From assembly GCF_001556045.1 (NCBI RefSeq), contig NZ_LSIC01000012.1:248001-312000 (forward strand): a stretch of 64,000 nt of DNA, in the 5' to 3' direction. Shown piece by piece: positions 18,559 through 26,906 of this stretch. Numbering within the stretch: the stretch's first letter is position 1; every line of letters starts with the position of its first letter. The notes under the pieces are model-generated. The model had not been told where the DNA came from. It did not search any database and saw only the letters and a list, made by a program, of their open reading frames with translations. A program made the translations under genes and the position numbers. This DNA comes from Bradyrhizobium sp. CCH5-F6 (GTDB lineage Bacteria; Pseudomonadota; Alphaproteobacteria; Rhizobiales; Xanthobacteraceae).

Positions 18559-19833
18559 TTAGTGCTTCCCCGGCCCCATATAGCCGAACAGGAAGCCGGC
18601 CACCTTGCGCATCTGGATCTCCTCGCTGCCTTCGGTGATGCGGTAGCGGCGGTGATGGCGGTAGATGTGCTCGAACGGCTTGTGGCGTGAGTAGCCCATG
18701 CCGCCGTGGACCTGCATGGCACGGTCGGCGGATTCGCAGCAGAGGCGGTTTGCCCAGTAGTTGCACATGGAGACGCGATCCGAGAGCGTGCGCTCGATCT
18801 GCTCCTCGGTAAGCTTATCCATCTCCCAGGCGGTCTTGCGGATCAGAAGGCGCAGCATCTCGGCTTGCGTCGCAAGCTCGACCAGCGGGAACTGGATCGC
18901 CTGGTTTTCCGCCAGCGCCCTGCCGAACGGTTTTCGCTCGCGTGCGTATTTGACGCTCTCGTTGATGCAGTAGACCGCAGCACCCAGCGAGCTCGCGGCC
19001 TGGCGGATGCGGTTCTGGTGCACGAAGCATTGCGCCAGCGAGAGACCGCGACCGACTTCGCCGAACAGCGCATCCTCCGGCACGAAGACGTCGGTGAAGC
19101 TGACGCGCGGATGATCGGTCGGCATGTTGAAGGTCCACATGTACTCTTCGACCTTGACGCCGGGGCTCTTCGCGGGAACCAGGAAGCAGGTGATGCCCCG
19201 GGCGTCGCCGTCATTGCCGCTGGTACGCGCGAACAGCGCGCAATGCGTGGCGACGTGCATGCCCGTCGTCCACATCTTCTCGCCGTTGATGATCCAGCCC
19301 TTGACGTTGTCGCGGGTGGCCGGCACCGCGCGCGTTTCCATGTGGGTGGCGTCCGAGCCGTGATGCGGCTCGGTCAGGCCGAAGGTGATGCGGTACTTGC
19401 CCTTGATCGAACCGTCGATCATCGCCTTCTGGTCGTCGCGGCCGTAGCGGTCGAGCATCGTGACGACGGGGAAATTACCGACGATCGAGTGCTCGTTCTG
19501 GAGATCGTTGTGCAGGCCGAGGCCCTTGGCAGCGAAGTGCTCTCGGATCACGGCCATCCAGAGGTTGGAGCCGTCCTTGCCGCCATACTGCCTCGGCACC
19601 GGAAAGCGCAGATGTCCGGCGGCGTCGGCGAGATCCTTGGCCTTGCGCAGCAGCGCTTCCCATTCGTGACGCGGCAGGCCGCCATTCTCGAAATCGGTGC
19701 GCGCCCATTCGCGGCGATGATCGAAGAAGCGGATGTTGTCGTCGGCCTCCTCCAGCGGCTTGATCTCGCGTTCGATGAAACGATCGAGCTCTCCGAGATA
19801 GGCGACGAGATCGGCAGGCAATGAGAAATCCAA
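18559..19833 (-). CDS. Acyl-CoA dehydrogenase
   Basis: 424 aa FAD enzyme of beta-oxidation, making a trans-2-enoyl-CoA. Visible marks: FGLTEPHHGSDATHMET (flavin and substrate site), WIINGEKMWTTG, ERKPFGRALAENQAIQ, MQVHGGMGYSR, and the C-terminal ITEGSEEIQ with the Glu at the position of the catalytic base. The start codon is TTG: it is preceded by GGGAGAG at good spacing and yields the typical N-terminus MDFSLPADL. The gene is divergent from the crotonase at 20047. It differs from the dehydrogenase at 24882, which is of the ACAD10/11 type. Confidence 0.93.
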   Translation of the reverse strand: MDFSLPADLVAYLGELDRFIEREIKPLEEADDNIRFFDHRREWARTDFENGGLPRHEWEALLRKAKDLADAAGHLRFPVPRQYGGKDGSNLWMAVIREHFAAKGLGLHNDLQNEHSIVGNFPVVTMLDRYGRDDQKAMIDGSIKGKYRITFGLTEPHHGSDATHMETRAVPATRDNVKGWIINGEKMWTTGMHVATHCALFARTSGNDGDARGITCFLVPAKSPGVKVEEYMWTFNMPTDHPRVSFTDVFVPEDALFGEVGRGLSLAQCFVHQNRIRQAASSLGAAVYCINESVKYARERKPFGRALAENQAIQFPLVELATQAEMLRLLIRKTAWEMDKLTEEQIERTLSDRVSMCNYWANRLCCESADRAMQVHGGMGYSRHKPFEHIYRHHRRYRITEGSEEIQMRKVAGFLFGYMGPGKH

Positions 19834-20046
19834 AGGTTCTCTCCCGGATTGATTTTGTCGTTTTGCGTTAAGGCGCTAGCCGCGTCTTTGCTTCGCACGA
19901 TTAAGGTGAGAAGAGCGCGCGCAAGTCAAGCAAGCCGAGGCGTGTGGCGCGCGCAAGGCGCACCAGCGCAATTCGATGGTGCTCTGCCGTCAGCGCGCGG
20001 TAGTATGTCGCCAATATTCCTTCACGAGAAAATGCAGGAGCGCGCG

Positions 20047-20826
20047 ATGGAGCTGAAATTTTCCAAGGTGGAACGCAAGGGACCGATCACGATCGTCACG
20101 CTGTCGCGGCCCGAGGTCTACAACGCGCTGCATACGGACGCGCATTTCGAGCTCCAGAAGGTGTTTGACGATTTCTCCGGGGATCCCGAGCAATGGATCG
20201 CGATCGTCACCGGAGCCGGCGACAAGGCGTTCTGCGCCGGCAACGACCTGAAGTGGCAAGCGGCGGGCGGCAAGCGCGGCTGGGACAAGGGCGGCTTTGC
20301 CGGCCTCACCTCGCGGTTCGACTGCGACAAGCCGATCATCGCCGCCGTGAACGGCGTCGCGATGGGCGGCGGCTTCGAGATCGCGCTGGCCTGCGACCTG
20401 ATCATCGCATCGGAGAACGCGACCTTCGCCCTGCCCGAGCCGCGCGTCGGCCTCGCCGCCCTCGCCGGCGGCCTGCATCGCCTGCCGCGCCAGATCGGGC
20501 TGAAGCGCGCCATGGGCATGATCCTCACCGCACGCCATGTCAGCGCCAAGGAAGGGCTCGAGCTCGGCTTCGTCAACGAGGTGGTACCGCAGGGCGAAGC
20601 CCTGACGGCCGCGCTACGCTGGGCGGAGATGATCGCCAAGAATTCGCCGATGTCGATCCGGGCCTCGAAGCAGGCGATCCAGAAGGGGCTTGGCGTGTCG
20701 CTGGAGCAGGCGATCGAGGAGCAGCGCGAGTATCCCGCGGTCAAGGCGATGGTCGCCTCGCAGGACTACATCGAGGGGCCGAAGGCGTTCTCGGAGAAGC
20801 GGCCCCCGAAATGGGTGGGGAAGTAG
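20047..20826 (+). CDS. Enoyl-CoA hydratase (crotonase family)
   Basis: 259 aa. Motifs: GAGDKAFCAGNDLKW (about 56-70), AAVNGVAMGGGFEIALACD (about 103-121), and the active-site stretch LPEPRVGLAALAGGLHRLPR. The latter has the first Glu of the usual pair, but Ala-Leu-Ala-Gly in the second half, as in carnitinyl- or other atypical hydratases. AGGAGCG precedes the chosen ATG; the upstream open frame is not supported. It is divergent from the acyl-CoA dehydrogenase at 18559, so the two may share a control region and act in sequence. Confidence 0.9.
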   Translation: MELKFSKVERKGPITIVTLSRPEVYNALHTDAHFELQKVFDDFSGDPEQWIAIVTGAGDKAFCAGNDLKWQAAGGKRGWDKGGFAGLTSRFDCDKPIIAAVNGVAMGGGFEIALACDLIIASENATFALPEPRVGLAALAGGLHRLPRQIGLKRAMGMILTARHVSAKEGLELGFVNEVVPQGEALTAALRWAEMIAKNSPMSIRASKQAIQKGLGVSLEQAIEEQREYPAVKAMVASQDYIEGPKAFSEKRPPKWVGK

Positions 20827-20835
20827 GATTGTTTC

Positions 20836-20948
20836 CGTCATGGCCGGGCTTGTCCCGGCCATCCACGCCGCTCCTCTCGGCGTCCCCAACTTCACCGGTG
20901 TCATGCCCGTCACGGAGTACTGGATCGCCCGCCTTCGCGGGCGATGAC
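20836..20948. repeat. Intergenic palindromic repeat, family B (copy 1)
   Basis: Two hairpins, GGCCGGGCTTGTCCCGGCC and CGCCCGCCTTCGCGGGCG, lie inside outer ends CGTCAT and ATGACA. Other copies: 24601-24708, 26168-26253 and 44105-44204. It sits between convergent genes. Confidence 0.85.
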
Positions 20949-20971
20949 ACCGACTATGGAGGCACGCCTCC

Positions 20972-21349
20972 CTACCCGCCGCGCCCCAGCTCGCGCTTGT
21001 AGGACGCGTAGTTCGGCTGATCTACCGCGAGCTTGTCCATCGTGGTCGCCCACAGATGCTCGGCTAACCCCGGCGTTGCCAGATCGAGCTCACCTTTCGC
21101 GATACGATCGGCGAGCGCGCGATTGAGCTCGGCGACCGAGCCGTCCATGCCGAGCAGCGCGCGCAGGCGCTCCACTTCCGCGGCATCGCTCCCCGCCTCC
21201 CGCGTCAGCTGCCGCGTCACGAGATCGAGAATGTTGATGGCAACGCGCAGCTTGAAGGCCTGGTGGCCTGAGATCAGCGGCGTGATGTCGTTGCGGAGGA
21301 AATCGGCGACCGCTTTCGTCAGCTCGATCGGTGTCGGTTCATCCTGCAT
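20972..21349 (-). CDS. DUF6285 protein, probable partner of the adjacent kinase (LvaB-like)
   Basis: 125 aa, mostly helical, no signal peptide or membrane segment. It resembles DUF6285 (AVADFLRNDITPLISGHQAFKLRVAINILDLVTR). Genes of this family are usually found next to APH-type phosphotransferases. In Pseudomonas putida the small protein LvaB is needed with the kinase LvaA to phosphorylate 4-hydroxyvaleryl-CoA. That this protein is the equivalent is inferred from size, helical character and position. It is the last gene of a tight operon: its ATG lies 3 bp after the stop of the kinase gene, and GGGAG sits at the kinase stop. Confidence 0.8.
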   Translation of the reverse strand: MQDEPTPIELTKAVADFLRNDITPLISGHQAFKLRVAINILDLVTRQLTREAGSDAAEVERLRALLGMDGSVAELNRALADRIAKGELDLATPGLAEHLWATTMDKLAVDQPNYASYKRELGRGG

Positions 21350-21352
21350 GGC

Positions 21353-22339
21353 TCAACTCCCGCGCGGCACGAGCAGCCGCAACAGATCGATCTCGGTCTC
21401 GGAGGCGCGTCGGCCGATCATGGCACGCTCCATGGAATGGTCCGGCCCCTCGCGGAAGCGCTGCATCATGCCGCCGCACATGATGCCCCAGCGCAGCGTG
21501 CCCATCACTTCCCAGAATTTCACGCGCGCCGGATCAACCTTGCGACCTGCCGCCTCGTAGCCCGCGAACAGGTCCTCACGCGAACCAAAGCCGCCGACGG
21601 GCTTGTCGATCTCGCCGAAACGCCAGGAGTTAACGCAGACCCAGCCGAGATCCTCCATGGGATCGCCGAGATGAGCGAGCTCCCAGTCCAGCACGGCGCG
21701 GACGCCGTCCGCGCCGATGATGAGATTGCCGTTGCGGAAATCGCCATGCACCAGCGTGGTCTCGGCCGCGGGACCGGGATCGTGGTCGCGCAGCCAGCGC
21801 AGCGCCAGCTCGAACACGGGCTTGGGCCAGTTCAGGCTGCGATAGTCGCGCTCGAACTCGCCGATTTCCTTGGCCGACGTCATATGTCTCAGTTCGGGCA
21901 GCCTGTTCTGCGGCAGCCTGTGCAGCCCCGCGAGAATGCCGCCGATCTGCCGCGCCAGAAGCGGCCGCGCCGCAGCGTATTCGTCATCGCGCAGGATCTT
22001 GCGCGCGATGGTCTCGCCCTCGACCCGCTGCATGATGAAGCCGGTACCGAGGTCGTCTTCCGGCACCAGCACATGCATCACGCGCGGTGACGGCACGCCG
22101 GCCTCGTAGGCGAGCTGCATCAGCTGCGCTTCCGCGGCAAGACCCGCCGCGCGCGTCGGCGCTGCGCCATAGCCCTTCGGCGAGCGGCGCAGGATCGCGC
22201 CGATCGGCCTATCGGGATGTACGATGTCGAAGCGCCAGGTTTCCTGGCTGGCGCCGCCAGACAGCTTTGCCGCTCCGGTGACGCCGGTCGCGCCCGGGTA
22301 CCAGCGCGGGACGCTGCGCGAAAGCTCCGCCTCGATCAT
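21353..22339 (-). CDS. APH-type phosphotransferase, ACAD10/11- and LvaA-like acyl-CoA kinase
   Basis: 328 aa of the aminoglycoside-phosphotransferase fold. The catalytic loop is LVHGDFRNGNLII (HGD at 198-200, Asn 205) and the metal-binding part is VLDWELAHLGDPMEDLGW (Asp 218, Asp 226). This pattern is that of the kinase domain of human ACAD10 and ACAD11 and of P. putida LvaA, which phosphorylate the hydroxyl of 4-hydroxyacyl-CoA. Drug resistance is unlikely given the neighbours. The ATG overlaps the stop of the upstream crotonase as ATGA, indicating translational coupling, so the long upstream open frame is not used. Confidence 0.88.
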   Translation of the reverse strand: MIEAELSRSVPRWYPGATGVTGAAKLSGGASQETWRFDIVHPDRPIGAILRRSPKGYGAAPTRAAGLAAEAQLMQLAYEAGVPSPRVMHVLVPEDDLGTGFIMQRVEGETIARKILRDDEYAAARPLLARQIGGILAGLHRLPQNRLPELRHMTSAKEIGEFERDYRSLNWPKPVFELALRWLRDHDPGPAAETTLVHGDFRNGNLIIGADGVRAVLDWELAHLGDPMEDLGWVCVNSWRFGEIDKPVGGFGSREDLFAGYEAAGRKVDPARVKFWEVMGTLRWGIMCGGMMQRFREGPDHSMERAMIGRRASETEIDLLRLLVPRGS

Positions 22340-23124
22340 TTGCCCTTGAACTGCGCGGGACGCTTCTCGAGAAACGCGCCGACACCCTCGCGAAAATCCT
22401 GGGTATCGCCGGCGCGGAGCTGGCACTGGAACTCGAGATTGAGCTGATCCTCGAAGGAATTTTCCGGGCTGTCCCAATAGAGCTTGCGGATCAGGGACAG
22501 TGCCACCGTCGGGCCGCTGGCGAGCTCGCGCGCCAGATTCATCGCTTCCTCCATCAGCACGCCGTCGTCATAGACGCGGTTGACAAGGCCCCATTCCAGC
22601 GCCTTCTCGGCCGGCAGCCGCTCGCCCATCAGCGACAATTCGATCGAGCGCGCCCGGCCGATGAGGCGCGGCAACAGCCAGGTCGAGCCGCAATCCGGCA
22701 CGAGCCCGATGCGGCGGAACGCCTGCAGGAAATAGGACGAGCGCGCGCATAGGATCATGTCGCCGAGCAGCGCGAAGCTCATGCCGGCGCCGGCGGCGGG
22801 ACCGTTGACCGCGGTGACGATCGGGCAGTGCAGATTGCGGATGCGGCGCAAGAACGGGTGGAAGCCGGTTTCCAGCGTCAGACCGGCCTTGGTCTTCTTC
22901 GACTGGTCGTTGCGGCCCTGGAGATTCGCACCGGTGCAGAACGCGCGGCCCGCGCCGGTCAGCACCACGCAGCGCACCTCGTCCTTCTTCTCCTCGATCG
23001 CATCGAGCGCCTCGGCGAGACCGCCCAGCATGTCCACGGAGACCGCGTTCATCACCTCCTGATGGTCGAGCTTGAGGATCGCGACCGAACCATCGAAATC
23101 GAGCGTGACGTGTTTGAACTGCAT
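22336..23124 (-). CDS. Enoyl-CoA hydratase (crotonase family), first gene of the kinase operon
   Basis: 262 aa. Motifs: GAGRAFCTGANLQGR (about 57-71), TAVNGPAAGAGMSFALLGDM (about 105-124), and FRRIGLVPDCGSTWLLPRLIG with the Asp of the active site. It could hydrate the enoyl-CoA that the phosphate-eliminating dehydrogenase would release, giving a 3-hydroxyacyl-CoA. GAGG precedes the ATG. Its stop overlaps the kinase start by four bases. The promoter should lie in 23125-23314, shared with the divergent SDR gene. Confidence 0.92.
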   Translation of the reverse strand: MQFKHVTLDFDGSVAILKLDHQEVMNAVSVDMLGGLAEALDAIEEKKDEVRCVVLTGAGRAFCTGANLQGRNDQSKKTKAGLTLETGFHPFLRRIRNLHCPIVTAVNGPAAGAGMSFALLGDMILCARSSYFLQAFRRIGLVPDCGSTWLLPRLIGRARSIELSLMGERLPAEKALEWGLVNRVYDDGVLMEEAMNLARELASGPTVALSLIRKLYWDSPENSFEDQLNLEFQCQLRAGDTQDFREGVGAFLEKRPAQFKGK

Positions 23125-23314
23125 GGTTTCCTCGTCGGTTGCGGCATGCGACAGTTTCGCAGACCGGAATTACTTTTTGCCGGGGCGCATATTTGATTTT
23201 TGTCGCGACCTTGTCCATGGTGATCGGAGCATAGCAAGCAATCTTGTGCGCAGCGGCTGATGCGCCTCATGCCGGGAAGACTTGCCAAGAATTTGCCAAG
23301 AACAGGAAACGCGC

Positions 23315-24094
23315 ATGAACCTTTTCGACCTCACCGGCCGCGTGGCCGTGATCACCGGCGGCAATGGCGGCATCGGGCTCGGCATCGCCCAGGCGCTCGC
23401 CGCCCAGGGCTGCAACGTCTCGATCTGGGGCCGCAATGCGGACAAGAACAAGGCCGCTGCCGCGAGCATGGCAGGCCTCTCCGGCAAGGTCGACACCCGC
23501 GTCTGCGACGTCACCGATCCGGCCTCGGTCAATTCCGCGATGAAGGCGACGCTCGACATTTTCGGCCGGGTCGACGGCTGCTTCGCCAATGCCGGCATCG
23601 GCGGCGGCGGCCGGCGCTCCTTCATCGAGCGCACAGAGGAGGAATGGCGCACGATGTTCGCGACCAATCTGGACGGCGTGTTCCACGCCTTCCAGGCCGC
23701 CGCGAGGCACATGACGGATCGCGCCAATGCCGGCGATCCCTTCGGCCGCCTCGTCGCGACCTCGAGCCTCGCCTCGATCTTCGGCACGGCGCGCAACGAA
23801 CATTACGCCGCGACCAAAGCCGCCATCAACGCGCTGGTGCGCGCGCTCGGCGTCGAGCTGGCGCGTTACGGCGTCACCGCCAACGCGATCCTGCCCGGCT
23901 GGATCAAGAGCGACATGACCGCAGGGCTGATGGCCAACGACAAGTTCGTCGCCAACGTCATGCCGCGGATTCCGATGCGACGCTTCGGCGAAGCGTCCGA
24001 TTTCGGCGGCATCGCGGTGTATCTGATGAGCAAGGCGTCGTCGTATCACACCGCCGATACGTTCGTGATCGACGGCGGCTATACGGCGTTCTGA
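23315..24094 (+). CDS. SDR-family dehydrogenase
   Basis: 259 aa classical SDR: cofactor motif TGGNGGIGLG (about 14-23), NAG in CFANAGIGGGG, catalytic Ser in VATSSLAS and YAATK, and the tail VIDGGYTAF. Such enzymes often oxidise 3-hydroxyacyl-CoA or similar alcohols; in the lva operon the SDR LvaD does this. AGGAAA precedes the chosen ATG, 11 codons inside the open frame. It is divergent from the crotonase-kinase-DUF6285 operon and upstream of the ACAD10/11-like dehydrogenase, so it fits the same pathway. The substrate is inferred. Confidence 0.9.
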   Translation: MNLFDLTGRVAVITGGNGGIGLGIAQALAAQGCNVSIWGRNADKNKAAAASMAGLSGKVDTRVCDVTDPASVNSAMKATLDIFGRVDGCFANAGIGGGGRRSFIERTEEEWRTMFATNLDGVFHAFQAAARHMTDRANAGDPFGRLVATSSLASIFGTARNEHYAATKAAINALVRALGVELARYGVTANAILPGWIKSDMTAGLMANDKFVANVMPRIPMRRFGEASDFGGIAVYLMSKASSYHTADTFVIDGGYTAF

Positions 24095-24102
24095 TCTTCC
24101 GA

Positions 24103-24182
24103 CTACCCCGGATGGAGCGAGGCGCGATCCGGGACGGCCAAAGCAAAACAGACCCGGATTTCGCTACGCTCCATCCGGGCCA
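24103..24182. repeat. Intergenic palindromic repeat, family C-like (copy 3)
   Basis: Arms CCCCGGATGGAGCGAGG and CGCTACGCTCCATCCGGG, with an AAAGCAAAACA loop. Diverged from copies at 12215 and 13126. It lies just after the SDR stop. Confidence 0.75.
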
Positions 24183-24204
24183 CAAACTCTGAGGGAATGG
24201 GCAA

Positions 24205-24585
24205 ATGTTCTCACACGTCATGATCGGCACCAACGACCTCGACAAGGCCAAGGCGTTCTACGACAAGCTGCTCGGCACGCTCGATGTGCGGCCGGCCAAA
24301 GTCGACGGTCACCGGATCTTCTACATCACCAAGACCGGCGTGTTCTCGGTGTCGAAGCCGATCAACGGCGAACCGGCGACCTGCGCGAACGGCGGCACGA
24401 TCGGCTTTGCCTGCGGCTCCCCGGAGCAGGTCGACAAATGGCACGAGGCCGGAGTCGCTGCCGGTGCAAAATCGATCGAGGATCCGCCCGGCGTTCGCCA
24501 GGGCCCGGGCGGCAAGCTCTATCTGGCCTACCTGCGCGATCTCGACGGCAACAAGATCTGCGCGATGCACCGGATGCCGAGCTGA
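24205..24585 (+). CDS. VOC (glyoxalase/dioxygenase-fold) protein
   Basis: 126 aa single VOC module. The N-terminal metal-ligand His is in FSHVMIGTNDLDKAKAFYD. The second half has the strand GGKLYLAYLRDLDGNKICAMHR, where the Glu normally seen as metal ligand near the end is not obvious. Members include glyoxalases and stress proteins; the reaction cannot be assigned. It follows the SDR and precedes the acyl-CoA dehydrogenase on the same strand, with repeats on both sides. Confidence 0.88.
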   Translation: MFSHVMIGTNDLDKAKAFYDKLLGTLDVRPAKVDGHRIFYITKTGVFSVSKPINGEPATCANGGTIGFACGSPEQVDKWHEAGVAAGAKSIEDPPGVRQGPGGKLYLAYLRDLDGNKICAMHRMPS

Positions 24586-24600
24586 CCAAGCCACCACCGC

Positions 24601-24708
24601 TGTCATGCCCCGGCTTGGCCGGGGCATCCAGTACGCCGCGGCCTCCCGGTTCAATCACGACCGTCTCTCTGGAATACTGGATCGCCCGATTCAAGTCGGG
24701 CGATGACA
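24601..24708. repeat. Intergenic palindromic repeat, family B (copy 2)
   Basis: Contains TGCCCCGGCTTGGCCGGGGCA and ATCGCCCGATTCAAGTCGGG hairpins between TGTCAT and ATGACA ends. It occupies the first part of the 296-bp gap before the dehydrogenase; the rest (24709-24881) would carry that gene's promoter. Confidence 0.85.
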
Positions 24709-24881
24709 GTTGGGGTTGCGGCGCGGGTACATCCAACCTGCGGAACCATTCAAACAACATTTCAAACGAGCTCGCGATATTGCATCGCGTGGCATGGCTC
24801 GCGTGACAAAAGCGCGCTCGCACTTTGGCGGCGCTGCGACTATTCTCGCGCTCAGCACATGCTAGCGATCCGGGAGGAACA

Positions 24882-26159
24882 ATGACAAAACACGCCTACA
24901 TTCCCCGCACCACCAACTACACCCTCAGTCCCGGCGACGAGCTCAACGACCTCCGCATGTCGGACCAGGTCCGCCCGCTCTATGATCACGTCAAGAAGTT
25001 CATTCGCGACACGGTCGAGCCGATGTCGATCGAATTCGCCAAGGCGGGCGAAGGCAAGGAGGATCGCTGGAGCTTCACGCCAAAGCAGCTCGAGGTGCTG
25101 GAGAAGGCCAAGAACAAGGCCAAGCAGGAAGGCCTCTGGAACTTCTTCCTGCCCGATGACGAGACCGGCCAGGGCCTGAAGAATCTCGACTACGCCTATA
25201 TCGCGGCCGAGCTCGGCAAGAGCCCGCTGGCCTCCGAGACCATGAACTGCTCGGCGCCCGACACCGGCAACATGGAAGTGCTGGAGCGCGTCGGGACCAA
25301 GGAGCAGAAGGAGAAGTGGCTGAAACCGCTGCTCAACGGCGAGATCCGTTCGGCCTATGTGATGACCGAGCCGAACGTCGCCTCCTCCGATGCCAAGAAC
25401 ATCTCGACCACCGCCAAGCTCGTCGGCGACGAATGGGTCATCAACGGCGAGAAGTACTACATCTCGGGCGTCGGCGACCCCCGCTGCAAGATCCTCATCG
25501 TCATGGTGAAGACCAATCCGGATGCGGCGCCGAGCAAGCAGCAGTCACAGATCCTGGTGCCCCGCGACACGCCCGGCGTCGAGGTGCTCGGGCCCATGTA
25601 CGTGTTCGGCCAGGACCACGCCCCGCGCGGCCACATGCACATGCGCTTCAACAACGTTCGCGTGCCGAAGGAGAACATCCTGCTCGGCGAAGGCCGCGGC
25701 TTCGAGATCTCGCAGCTCCGCCTCGGACCGGGCCGCATCCATCACTGCATGCGCACCATCGGCAAGGCCGAGAAGGCGCTCGATCTCATGGTGCAGCGCG
25801 GCCTCACCCGCGAGGCCTTCGGCAAGAAGATCGCCCATCTCGGCGGCAACATGCAGATCATCGCGCAGGCGCGCTGCGAGATCGAGGCGATGCGGCTGAT
25901 GGTGCTGAAGGCGGCCAAGGCGATGGACGTGCTCGGCAACAAGGAGGCCCGCGTCTGGGTCTCCATGGTCAAGGCCATGGTGCCGGAGCGCGCCTGCAAG
26001 ATCATCGACCAGGCGATCCAGATGCACGGCGCCACCGGCATCTCGCACTGGACCCCGCTCGCCGAGATGTACCAGGACGTACGCCATCTGCGCTTCGCCG
26101 ACGGTCCGGACGAGGTGCACTGGATGGTGGTCGGCCGCCACGAGCTGAGCATGGCGTGA
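24882..26159 (+). CDS. Acyl-CoA dehydrogenase of the ACAD10/11 (LvaC-like) type
   Basis: 425 aa. Several stretches match, as I recall them, the dehydrogenase domain of human ACAD10/ACAD11: NCSAPDTGNMEVL (122-134), MTEPNVASSDAKNI (161-174), GDPRC (198-202), LGPGRIHHCMRTIG (281-294) and LRFADGPDEVH (403-413). The last has Asp where beta-oxidation dehydrogenases have the catalytic Glu. ACAD10/11 and LvaC act on 4-phospho-acyl-CoA rather than plain acyl-CoA. The kinase domain that is fused in the human proteins is encoded here at 21353-22339. GGGAGG precedes the ATG at ideal spacing. The exact substrate is not known. Confidence 0.9.
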   Translation: MTKHAYIPRTTNYTLSPGDELNDLRMSDQVRPLYDHVKKFIRDTVEPMSIEFAKAGEGKEDRWSFTPKQLEVLEKAKNKAKQEGLWNFFLPDDETGQGLKNLDYAYIAAELGKSPLASETMNCSAPDTGNMEVLERVGTKEQKEKWLKPLLNGEIRSAYVMTEPNVASSDAKNISTTAKLVGDEWVINGEKYYISGVGDPRCKILIVMVKTNPDAAPSKQQSQILVPRDTPGVEVLGPMYVFGQDHAPRGHMHMRFNNVRVPKENILLGEGRGFEISQLRLGPGRIHHCMRTIGKAEKALDLMVQRGLTREAFGKKIAHLGGNMQIIAQARCEIEAMRLMVLKAAKAMDVLGNKEARVWVSMVKAMVPERACKIIDQAIQMHGATGISHWTPLAEMYQDVRHLRFADGPDEVHWMVVGRHELSMA

Positions 26160-26167
26160 TCTCAACT

Positions 26168-26253
26168 CGTCATGCGCGGGCTTGACCCGCGCATCCATCG
26201 GAGGGGACATCTCTTCAGGATGATGGATTGCCGGGTCAAGCCCGGCAATGACG
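26168..26253. repeat. Intergenic palindromic repeat, family B (copy 3)
   Basis: TGCGCGGGCTTGACCCGCGCA and TTGCCGGGTCAAGCCCGGCAA hairpins between CGTCAT and ATGACG ends. It starts 9 bp after the dehydrogenase stop. Confidence 0.85.
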
Positions 26254-26271
26254 ACTTGCCGAGGAGCGACC

Positions 26272-26889
26272 ATGGACTATGCCGCCAGCGACCTGACGCC
26301 ACGCGAGCGCTACAAGGTGCTGACCTCGTTCATCTTGCCGCGGCCGATCGCGTGGGTGACCTCGCTCGGGCCGACCGGCGTGGTCAACGCCGCACCGTTC
26401 AGCTTCTTCAACGCGTTCTGCGAGGATCCGCCGCTGTGCATGTTCGCGGCGAACCGCAAGCCGAACGGACAGGACAAGGACACGTTCCTCAACATCCAGC
26501 GCACCGGCGAGTTCGTGGTCAACATCGCCGACGAGCCGCTGGCGAAAGCGATGCACGAGAGCAGCGGCGATTTTCCGCCCGAGATCGGCGAGCCCGACTA
26601 TCTCGGACTGAAGCTCGCCCCCTCGGCCAAGGTCGCCGTGCCGCGTCTCGCCGACGCGCCGTGGGCGATGGAGTGCAAGCTGTGGAAGCTGATCGACGTC
26701 AACAATGATCGTCGCTTGATCATGGGCGAAGGCATCCACTTCCACATCCGCGACGAGCTTTGGGACGACAAGGCGATGCGGGTGCACATGGATCGCTACC
26801 ACCCGATCGGCCGCATGTTCGCCGACCGCTACTGCCGCACGGACGACCGCCTGGTGTTTCCAGCGGCGGAGGGCATCAAGACGAAATAG
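26272..26889 (+). CDS. Flavin reductase-like FMN-binding split-barrel protein
   Basis: 205 aa. The fold is shown by LPRPIAWVTSLGPTGVVNAAPFSFF near the start, then DTFLNIQRTGEFVVNI and YHPIGRMFADRYCRT, matching the flavin-reductase-like family. Members bind FMN and reduce flavin or other acceptors for partner monooxygenases. No partner monooxygenase is adjacent; the nitronate monooxygenase at 28996 is the nearest flavoenzyme. GAGGAGCGACC precedes the ATG. The next gene starts 17 bp downstream, so the two are probably co-transcribed. Confidence 0.88.
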   Translation: MDYAASDLTPRERYKVLTSFILPRPIAWVTSLGPTGVVNAAPFSFFNAFCEDPPLCMFAANRKPNGQDKDTFLNIQRTGEFVVNIADEPLAKAMHESSGDFPPEIGEPDYLGLKLAPSAKVAVPRLADAPWAMECKLWKLIDVNNDRRLIMGEGIHFHIRDELWDDKAMRVHMDRYHPIGRMFADRYCRTDDRLVFPAAEGIKTK

Positions 26890-26906
26890 CTGAACCCAGG
26901 AGCGAG

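Noticed and set aside
20836-20948. Short repeats taken as a possible CRISPR
   Set aside because: Copies are mirrored hairpins scattered one by one between genes, not direct repeats with spacers.
21353-22339. Kinase read as an aminoglycoside resistance gene
   Set aside because: The fold is shared, but the motifs and the adjacent acyl-CoA genes and DUF6285 partner point to an ACAD10/11-type acyl-CoA kinase.
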